NCBI GenBank assembly: GCA_964642725.1
Contig: CAZXQG010000072.1
Location: 1 to 13,717, forward strand
Direction: 5' to 3'
Length of the DNA stretch: 13,717 nucleotides
Source: JAGVPT01 sp964642725
GTDB lineage: Bacteria; Bacteroidota; Ignavibacteria; UBA10030; UBA8401
Positions 6,225 to 12,489 of this stretch are shown here, one piece after another. How positions within the stretch are numbered: the stretch's first letter is position 1; each line of letters opens with the position of its first letter. Under the pieces are notes generated by a model. That model did not search any database, was not told the origin of the DNA, and was given only the letters and a program-made list of their open reading frames with translations. The position numbers and the translations under genes are program-made.

Positions 6225-8963
6225 ATGAAATTTCAAAAGTTTCTCTTACAGCCTGAAGGATTTTTTCGCTCCATCCTTTCGCAGTCATTCCTTTTTTGTT
6301 CTCTGCTCTTTTTCTTTTCGGCCGCCATCGACCGGGCAGTGGCGCAAGACACAACAGTTATTGGCATCAGCGGTGCGGCCGCAGGCCGAGCTTTCGACGG
6401 TGTTGGTGGATTGAGCGGGGGCGGCGGAACTTCCCGTTTGCTTTGGGATTACCCTGATCAACAGAGGAATGAAATATTGGATTACCTCTTCAGGCCGAAC
6501 TACGGTGCGAGTATGCACATTTTGAAAGTTGAAATCGGCGATGACGCAAACAGTACGAACGGAGCGGAGGCGAGCCACATGCGTTCTCGAACCGACTCAA
6601 ACTATTTTCGGGGCTATGAGTGGTGGCTGATGGAACAGGCTAAACTGCGCAATCCCAATATCAAGCTGTATGGCTTGGAGTGGGGGTCCGAGGGTTGGTT
6701 CAACGGGGGTGTTTGGTCGCAGGATAATATCAATTATATCATCAGCTGGATTAAACATGCGAAGTCTGACCATAATTTGCACATCGATTACATCGGCGGT
6801 TGGAATGAATCGGGGTGGGATAAGGGTTGGTTTGAAAAGCTGAAGAAAGCTCTGCAGAGCAACGGATTGACAACGCAAGTTGTGGCGGCGGACAACGGTT
6901 GGAATATTGCTAGCGATTTAGCCGGCGACTCTGTGTTCAAAGCTGCTGTGGATATTATGGGCGTTCACTATCCGTGCGGCTGGTATGCGCCCGAACAGAA
7001 TTGCTTCGACAATACCTACACCACCATTGCAGAGGGATTGAACATGCGCCTTTGGGCAAGCGAAAGCGGAACTCAAGGCTATGACCAGGGAGCACTGCCC
7101 CTTGCGCGTGCGCTCAATCGCGACTACATCGACGGCAGAATGACGGGGTATATCAATTGGAGCTTGATCGCCGCCTGGTATCGTACATTGCCTTACTATG
7201 GAGACGGACTTATGCTGGCGGATGAACCGTGGTCAGGTCACTATCAAGTCGGCAAGAGTATTTGGGTGATGGCACAAACGGCTCAGTTTGTGAAGGTAGG
7301 TTGGACTTACCTGGACAACGCATGTGGATACCTGGGGGGAAACCGCAGTAACGGCAGCTATGTCGTACTCAAATCTCCCGACAACAAAGATTACAGCATT
7401 ATTGTCGAGACTGTGGATGCAACCGCTCCGCATGCGGCAAGGTTCACCGTTACCGGCGGCCTCCCGACGGACACTTTGCATGTGTGGGCTACGGATCTTA
7501 CTTCATCCTATTCATCCGACTATTTTGTGCATGGAACCGACATACCATTAAACAACGGAACGTTTACTTCAGTTTTTCAGCCGGGACGTGTGTACACAAT
7601 CAGTACTACCACGGGGCAAGGGAAGGGAACGGCGACACCGCCGCCTTCAGAGGCATTGGGACTTCCGTACACAGAAAATTTTGAAGAAGACTCATTAGGA
7701 CAGATACCGAAATATTTTGATGCGATTCAAGGGGCATTTGAAGTGGACAGTTGCCGGGGCGGACGCAGTGGAAAGTGCATGCGTCAGCAAATCAACCTCG
7801 CTCCCATCGAATGGCCAGGTGGTTCTCCGACTGCGCCGCTCGTTGTCGTTGGAGATCCCGGCTGGACGAATTACGTAGTCAGCACCGATGTGTTCATCGA
7901 ACAAGGGGGATATGTCGATCTTATCGGCCGTTTAGAAGGCCAATCGCAATCATCACCGGGAGCTTCTGAAGGGTATCATTTGCGCTTGACGAGCGGCGGC
8001 AATTGGAGTCTCTTTAAAGAAAACTTCAACGGGAATGATATCTCGTTGGGATCCGGGACAAAAGCATTTCTTTTGAACAGTTGGCATAATCTCTCGATAT
8101 GGTTCCAGTTGGACTCGGTAAAGGCATTTGTCGATTCAACGTTGGTTGCTGCCCTTGTTGACGACTCCTACGAATCCGGTCAGGTAGGTCTGCTGGTCAG
8201 CAAATGGCAGAATGCAGAATATGACAATTTTTCGGTTGTCGGTACGGGCGGCGGCGGATGGGTCTCCATCGATGATGGTGTGCAAGGTGCATCGATCAAT
8301 GAGTTCAACTTTGTAGGCGCCGGCTGGCAGCACTGCACAGATTGCGGAACAGATCTTTATGACGGCACCAACTCATGGGACAATGTCGCAAACGAATACG
8401 TCACGGTCTCATTCAACGGCAGCAGGATCAAGTTCTTCGGCGTCAGAGATCCCAGGCATGGCCTCGGTGCGGTATCGGTAGACGGCGGAGCTGAATCGAG
8501 TATCGATTTCTATGCGCCTACCCGTCTCGGCAATCAAGCCCTGTGGACGAGCCCGCCTCTGGCCCTGGGTGATCATGTGTTCAAGCTTCGCGCTACCGGC
8601 AACAAAAATATGAGCAGCAGCGATGCATGGGTTGTACCGGATCGAGTGGATATTCTCGAACCCGAAGTATTGGGGGTTCAGAAATCCTCTCCCATCCCGG
8701 ATGGCTATTCTCTTTTTCAAAATTATCCGAACCCGTTTAATCCATCGACACAAATCTCATATACAGTGGCAAAACGCGGCTTTGTTACTCTTAAAGTCTA
8801 CGATTTGCTCGGCCGAGAGGTCGCTTCGCTTGTCAATGAAGTGAAGCAAGCCGGAACATATCCTGTTACGTGGAACGCAGCGCGATTGGGCAGCGGCGTG
8901 TATTTCTATAAAATACAGGTGGGCAATTTCTCTGAAACGAAAAAAATGATCTTAATCAAGTAG
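6225..8963 (+). CDS. GH59 galactosylceramidase-like beta-galactosidase with extra module and T9SS sorting domain
   Basis: This 912-residue enzyme is predicted to cleave terminal beta-galactose; animal GH59 (GALC) hydrolyses galactosylceramide. The signal peptide ends at AVA-QD (residue 40/41). The catalytic core follows GALC closely: FDGVGGLSGGGGTSRLL, ILDYLFRPNYGASMHILKVE, SHM, YFRGYEWWLM, RNPNIKL, IDYIGGWNE and EPWSGHY. The acid/base is Glu195 (GGWNE) and the nucleophile Glu280 (LWASE), matching Glu182 and Glu258 of human GALC. A GALC-type lectin-like domain lies at about 480-675 (GDPGWTNYVVSTDVFIE, AEYDNFSVV). A further beta-sandwich module at about 678-812 (DDGVQG, CTDCG, VSFNGSRIKFFG, VPDRVDIL) looks like a carbohydrate-binding module. 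The T9SS tail is about 828-912 (QNYPNPFNP to KKMILIK). I chose ATG 6225 because GAGG at 6213-6216 is 8 bases upstream; the TTG at 6180 has neither an RBS nor an immediate signal peptide. Paired with the GH2 gene upstream, this suggests galactoside use. The natural substrate is unknown. Confidence 0.93.
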   Translation: MKFQKFLLQPEGFFRSILSQSFLFCSLLFFFSAAIDRAVAQDTTVIGISGAAAGRAFDGVGGLSGGGGTSRLLWDYPDQQRNEILDYLFRPNYGASMHILKVEIGDDANSTNGAEASHMRSRTDSNYFRGYEWWLMEQAKLRNPNIKLYGLEWGSEGWFNGGVWSQDNINYIISWIKHAKSDHNLHIDYIGGWNESGWDKGWFEKLKKALQSNGLTTQVVAADNGWNIASDLAGDSVFKAAVDIMGVHYPCGWYAPEQNCFDNTYTTIAEGLNMRLWASESGTQGYDQGALPLARALNRDYIDGRMTGYINWSLIAAWYRTLPYYGDGLMLADEPWSGHYQVGKSIWVMAQTAQFVKVGWTYLDNACGYLGGNRSNGSYVVLKSPDNKDYSIIVETVDATAPHAARFTVTGGLPTDTLHVWATDLTSSYSSDYFVHGTDIPLNNGTFTSVFQPGRVYTISTTTGQGKGTATPPPSEALGLPYTENFEEDSLGQIPKYFDAIQGAFEVDSCRGGRSGKCMRQQINLAPIEWPGGSPTAPLVVVGDPGWTNYVVSTDVFIEQGGYVDLIGRLEGQSQSSPGASEGYHLRLTSGGNWSLFKENFNGNDISLGSGTKAFLLNSWHNLSIWFQLDSVKAFVDSTLVAALVDDSYESGQVGLLVSKWQNAEYDNFSVVGTGGGGWVSIDDGVQGASINEFNFVGAGWQHCTDCGTDLYDGTNSWDNVANEYVTVSFNGSRIKFFGVRDPRHGLGAVSVDGGAESSIDFYAPTRLGNQALWTSPPLALGDHVFKLRATGNKNMSSSDAWVVPDRVDILEPEVLGVQKSSPIPDGYSLFQNYPNPFNPSTQISYTVAKRGFVTLKVYDLLGREVASLVNEVKQAGTYPVTWNAARLGSGVYFYKIQVGNFSETKKMILIK

Positions 8964-9003
8964 TAGTCTCATCGGGTAGTGTTACAGTTTGAGAAAGTTC
9001 ACT

Positions 9004-9032
9004 CTCGTTCCCAAACTCAGTTTGGGAACGAG
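9004..9032. repeat. REP-like palindrome, unit 1
   Basis: A perfect 14-bp inverted repeat, CTCGTTCCCAAACT and its complement AGTTTGGGAACGAG, is separated by a single C. The core CTCGTTCCC...GGGAACGAG is a common form of bacterial repetitive extragenic palindrome, usually mobilised by RAYT/IS200-like transposases. It starts 40 bases after the GH59 stop and is followed by a T-containing stretch (TTGTTTTTC), so it may also end the GH59 transcript. Confidence 0.75.
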
Positions 9033-9078
9033 TTGCTTAACTTGTTTTTCATCTGAAAATATTGATCACTTGACAAAC

Positions 9079-9107
9079 TTCGTTCCCAATCGGAGATTGG
9101 GAACGAG
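9079..9107. repeat. REP-like palindrome, unit 2
   Basis: A 12-bp inverted repeat (TCGTTCCCAATC at 9080-9091 and GATTGGGAACGA at 9095-9106) has a GGA loop, and a T-G wobble at 9079/9107 extends it. The outer CGTTCCCAA/TTGGGAACG is shared with unit 1; the inner bases differ. With 46 bases between them the two units form a REP doublet. Confidence 0.7.
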
Positions 9108-9180
9108 AAAGCGCTTGAAGTAATAGTGTCTAGCGTGAAGCTATAACACCTCCCCTCATCGGCCCTTGCGGTACTGTTTA

Positions 9181-9206
9181 TGTGCACAGTGAGCACACGC
9201 GGTGTG
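9181..9206. promoter_or_regulatory. Overlapping inverted repeats, possible operator
   Basis: TGTGC-N7-GCACA (9181-9197) overlaps CACAC-GCG-GTGTG (9194-9206). Both lie about 100 bases upstream of the surface-protein start, in the segment where its promoter is expected. The half-sites resemble short dimer-binding sites, but no regulator can be named and chance is not excluded. Confidence 0.25.
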
Positions 9207-9301
9207 TAACCTCTATGGAATCTCTGAGGATGAATTTGTGAATCTTCAATTGTTTACTACATGAAAAAACGTTGCAACCTTTATTTCTAAGGAGAATGGT
9301 C

Positions 9302-12196
9302 TTGACAAAACGTACTGCAGTTTTCTTTCTCGCCATAAGCATCTCATCAGTCTTGTCTTCGCAAACACTAACGACAGTCATCCTTCCACAGTACATTGAA
9401 GGTGTTACCCCGACCAACACCAACCGTATTCCATTCGCCTATCGGGCGAAACTAAGCGGTCTCTTATCGAGCAGCACATATCGCTTTTACAATCAGGTCA
9501 TCGTCTCGACCGATGCGGCTACCCAAAGCGGCTCCGGGAATTGCATCTATGTACCGGCGACGGGCGATTTCGTCCGTGCAAGCAGTCCGGGTCTCTCTAC
9601 GGCGGGGACATACGGCACTTTTACAACTGACGGAACGGGTGCGTATGAAGGATGGTTCATCACAGAACCGACAGGGAATAAACGCTTTGTTCCGGGTAAG
9701 TATGTTTTTATGCGGATTACTCTGAATGACGGCGCCGGGGGAACAACGGCTATAACGAGGCTTACAGCTGCCGATTCGGTACGAGTCGTGAAACTTGACC
9801 CCGCAGTCGCTGACAGCACCGGCACCGGCCTCCGGTGCACAAGTTCTGCGAGTCCAAAGGATTTCGTTTTTGCATATTCCGATACATCCGGAACGGGCCG
9901 ACCAATCTCGGGGTCATTTGTTGAAAGCGATGGATCGGACAACTCTATAGCCAACAGTTATGCGGCATTCTACGGCAACAGCGTAAATGCTACAAGCGGA
10001 GCGTTTGGGGTAGTCCTGCCGAATATGTTATCCAACGGCATACGCCGGATCGAGCAACGCTCTCTCGCCAGCGGAACGGTTGTAGCTTCAGCCACTGATG
10101 CCGACGGCGTTTGGCCAAGCGGCGCGAATACAGTCAACCCGTCCGGTGGAACGACTGAGATCGTAATGGCTGGAACAGATCTGCTTTCCTATTCTCTGAG
10201 CGTAAGTTTCTCACACGGAACCGTCACGAAAATACCCAATCAACAAAACTATCAGTTTGGGACAAGCGTTCAGCTGAAGGAAATTCCGGACAGCGCATAC
10301 CACTTTGTAACGTGGACGGGGGATGTTCCATCAGGACATGAAACCGATACAATTTTAACTGTATTGATGAACCAGAACCGGACGATCACAGCGAATTTTG
10401 CGCTCAACACTTTTGCGCCGACCGTAATTCTGCCAACGGTTTCGAATATTGCAACGACAACAGCAATCCTCGGTTCAAAAATTATCTCAACTGGAAATGA
10501 CTCCGTTACCGAACGCGGTGTTGTCTGGTCACTATCTGCTAACCCGACAACTGGTGATAATAAGGTCAGTACATCGGACACAACGGTTGTGTTCACCGTT
10601 ACTGTAAGCAGCTTACCGGCAGGAACATTGATCCACTTTCGCGGCTATGCGATCAACGGCAATGGAACGGGTTATTCAACGGACGCAACATTTTATACGC
10701 TGTCCCTTGAACCGACTGCCCCGGCAGACTCATTGTCGGCGACTGCAGTTTCAAGCAGTAAAATACGTCTTACCTGGAATGCCGCTTCAGGGGCAACCGG
10801 TTATATCATACTTCAGCGAGTGGGGCTCGATCCCACCGGCTTGCCGATGGACGCAACGAGCTATGCCGTTGGCGATACGATTGGCGACGGAAGGGTTGCA
10901 GCCATCATGACCTCGGGCGCAGGGACTTCTGCCGACATCGCGAGCCTCACAGCCGCTACGTCCTATCACTTCAGGATTCTGCCGTATGCCTGGGATGGGT
11001 CGCATCCCGGCACATATAATTATAAGACAAGTGGAACGATACCGTCGGTTACTGCAGTCACCATGGCGGGCCCACAATTAATAGGAGTCATCCTCCCCAA
11101 ATACATTGAAGGCAACACCGGGACAAATTCCGACCGTATTCCATTTGCCTTTCGAGCGAGAATGACCGGCCTTCTGCCTAACAGCACATACCGCTTCTAC
11201 AATCAAGCCGTTATCTCTTCGGATTCAATCACTGCAAACGGAGGAGGGAATTCTATCTTTGCATCAGCGACGGGTGATTTCATTCGCGCAAACAATCCAA
11301 GTCTCGCGACAGCAGGTAGTTACGCCACGTTAACCACTGACGGGACAGGCGCATTTGAAGGATGGTTCATCATAGAACCAACCGGAAATAAACGCTTTGT
11401 TCCGGGCAAGTATGTTTTTGTGCGTATTACTCTGAATGACGGTGCCGGAGGAACGGCGGCAGCACTGCTGCTTACTTCTGCAGATTCTGTACGTGTGGTA
11501 AAGTTGGGTACAGCTGCCAGCGACAGCACCGGCACCGGCCTCCGCTGTACAAGTTCTGCGAATCCGAAAGATTTTGTCTTTGCCTACGACGATACCGCCG
11601 GTACCGGCCGCCCAATCTCGGGGTCATTCATTGAAAGTGACGGAACCGACAACTCCACGACCAACAATTATGCTGCGTTCTACAGCAACAGCGTCGATGG
11701 TGTGAACGGAGCATTCGGTGTAGTACTTCCGAACATGTTATCCAACGGCATACGCCGAATCGAGCAACGCTCTCTCGCCAATGATTCGGTTGTCGCTGCG
11801 GCAAAAGATGCCAACGGCATCTGGCCAAGCGGCGCAAATACCGTCAACCCATCGGGAGGAACAACTGAGATTATTCTTACCGCTCTGGATCTTCACGAGA
11901 CGGGTGTCCGCGGAACGGGCACAATACCGGAAGAGTTTGCGTTAATGCAAAACTATCCAAATCCCTTCAATCCGACCACGAAGATTGCCTACACGCTGAA
12001 AAGCAGCAGCACAGTTCGTCTCTCAGTCTATGATATTTTAGGCCGGGAAGCTGCAATTCTTGTGAACAACGAGAGAAAACCGGCGGGCAGGTATGAAGTT
12101 CTATTTACTTCGACAAATTTAAGCAGCGGAATATACTTCTTTCGGTTGCAAACGGAGAACTTTGTTAAGACAAACAAGATGGTAGTGATCAAATAG
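9302..12196 (+). CDS. Large T9SS surface protein with 265-residue internal duplication, InlB-like and FN3-like modules
   Basis: This 964-residue exported protein has no recognisable enzyme motif. A short signal peptide (MTKRTAVFFLAISISSVLSS) is followed by repeat A at about 26-290 and repeat B at about 596-860. The two align end to end without a gap (VILPxYIEG, STYRFYNQ, GNKRFVPGKYVF, GIRRIEQRSLA, PSGANTVNPSGG). Between them lie a divergent InlB B-repeat-like segment (about 297-368, FVTWTGDVPSGHE to NRTITANF), an FN3-like domain typical of Bacteroidota surface proteins (about 371-465, SVTERGVVWS) and an FN3 domain (about 467-592, KIRLTWNAASGATGYII). The T9SS sorting domain is about 879-964. 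The repeat family is one I have seen only in uncharacterised Bacteroidota exoproteins. Start: AAGGAG (9289-9294) is 7 bases before TTG 9302 but only 1 base before ATG 9296, so TTG 9302 is preferred; ATG 9296 would add 2 residues. It is probably an adhesin or surface-layer component (inference). Confidence 0.85.
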   Translation: MTKRTAVFFLAISISSVLSSQTLTTVILPQYIEGVTPTNTNRIPFAYRAKLSGLLSSSTYRFYNQVIVSTDAATQSGSGNCIYVPATGDFVRASSPGLSTAGTYGTFTTDGTGAYEGWFITEPTGNKRFVPGKYVFMRITLNDGAGGTTAITRLTAADSVRVVKLDPAVADSTGTGLRCTSSASPKDFVFAYSDTSGTGRPISGSFVESDGSDNSIANSYAAFYGNSVNATSGAFGVVLPNMLSNGIRRIEQRSLASGTVVASATDADGVWPSGANTVNPSGGTTEIVMAGTDLLSYSLSVSFSHGTVTKIPNQQNYQFGTSVQLKEIPDSAYHFVTWTGDVPSGHETDTILTVLMNQNRTITANFALNTFAPTVILPTVSNIATTTAILGSKIISTGNDSVTERGVVWSLSANPTTGDNKVSTSDTTVVFTVTVSSLPAGTLIHFRGYAINGNGTGYSTDATFYTLSLEPTAPADSLSATAVSSSKIRLTWNAASGATGYIILQRVGLDPTGLPMDATSYAVGDTIGDGRVAAIMTSGAGTSADIASLTAATSYHFRILPYAWDGSHPGTYNYKTSGTIPSVTAVTMAGPQLIGVILPKYIEGNTGTNSDRIPFAFRARMTGLLPNSTYRFYNQAVISSDSITANGGGNSIFASATGDFIRANNPSLATAGSYATLTTDGTGAFEGWFIIEPTGNKRFVPGKYVFVRITLNDGAGGTAAALLLTSADSVRVVKLGTAASDSTGTGLRCTSSANPKDFVFAYDDTAGTGRPISGSFIESDGTDNSTTNNYAAFYSNSVDGVNGAFGVVLPNMLSNGIRRIEQRSLANDSVVAAAKDANGIWPSGANTVNPSGGTTEIILTALDLHETGVRGTGTIPEEFALMQNYPNPFNPTTKIAYTLKSSSTVRLSVYDILGREAAILVNNERKPAGRYEVLFTSTNLSSGIYFFRLQTENFVKTNKMVVIK
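9377..10171 (+). repeat. Internal repeat copy A of the surface protein
   Basis: This is the first copy of a 795-base in-frame duplication; the second is exactly 1710 bases downstream with no indel between them. Several DNA blocks are almost identical between copies, for example 10025-10070 (45 of 46 bases match by eye) and 9812-9834 (all match). Confidence 0.9.
11087..11881 (+). repeat. Internal repeat copy B of the surface protein
   Basis: This is the second copy of the in-frame duplication, colinear with copy A at a constant 1710-base offset. It leads into a short linker and the T9SS sorting domain. Near-identical DNA patches alternate with clearly diverged stretches. Confidence 0.9.
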
Positions 12197-12227
12197 TCAG
12201 ATCCATCCATATATGGAGAGGAAGAAT

Positions 12228-12488
12228 ATGCCAACGCTTTTAGGACCGCTATTAAAACAATTCGCATTGCTTGATCATCCCGCTCGTTTCTTCATATATC
12301 GCTTTTTAATCGGATTAGGGGGTATCCGTCTTATTAGCGATGTAAGCATGATCTTCTTTAATAAGGAATTTTTGGACGGGATGACTGGGACTGGATTAAT
12401 TCTTCTGCTTTCGATCATAGCTTTTGTTTCGGAATATTTCGAGCAAAAGAAATTGAAACGTATTTCAGCACGAGCGAATGCAATCTAA
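12228..12488 (+). CDS. Small hydrophobic protein of unknown function, coupled to the downstream CotH
   Basis: This 86-residue protein is not recognised. It has two hydrophobic stretches, about residues 22-45 (FFIYRFLIGLGGIRLISDV) and about 53-69 (TGLILLLSIIAFVSEYF). The C-terminal tail is basic and Lys/Arg-rich (QKKLKRISARANAI). One or two inner-membrane helices with a cytoplasmic tail are plausible. There is no cleavable signal peptide and no sorting tail, unlike the neighbours. ATG 12228 is preferred to ATG 12213 because the purine-rich GGAGAGGAAG at 12215-12224 then serves as ribosome binding site. It begins 31 bases after the surface-protein stop, and its own stop is one base before the CotH start, so translation of the two is probably coupled. 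It could be a partner, membrane anchor or regulator of the CotH kinase. It is not the larger multi-helix DUF4956 protein often found near CotH genes. Confidence 0.65.
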   Translation: MPTLLGPLLKQFALLDHPARFFIYRFLIGLGGIRLISDVSMIFFNKEFLDGMTGTGLILLLSIIAFVSEYFEQKKLKRISARANAI

Positions 12489-12489
12489 T

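Larger units (their letters stand above)
8964..9301. other. Intergenic region with two REP-like hairpins, no gene seen
   Basis: This 338-base gap is the longest in the window. It holds two related palindromes (9004-9032 and 9079-9107), an imperfect hairpin with arms at 9126-9134 and 9140-9149, and two overlapping short inverted repeats at 9181-9206. I found no convincing coding sequence or RNA gene here, and no promoter I would defend. The promoter for the downstream surface-protein gene probably lies between about 9110 and 9285, because the hairpins make read-through from the GH59 gene doubtful. Confidence 0.6.

Noticed and set aside
8964..9110. CRISPR-like array from the two similar hairpins
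   Set aside because: There are only two units, with different centres and palindromic structure, and no further repeats or cas genes. A REP doublet fits better.
9126..9149. Hairpin GTGTCTAGC / GCTATAACAC as a terminator
   Set aside because: The stem is imperfect and no T tract follows.
12206..12217. 12-bp palindrome TCCATATATGGA as an operator
   Set aside because: It is short and AT-rich, lies within the 31-base gap and overlaps the ribosome binding region. Chance or a minor leader structure is as likely.
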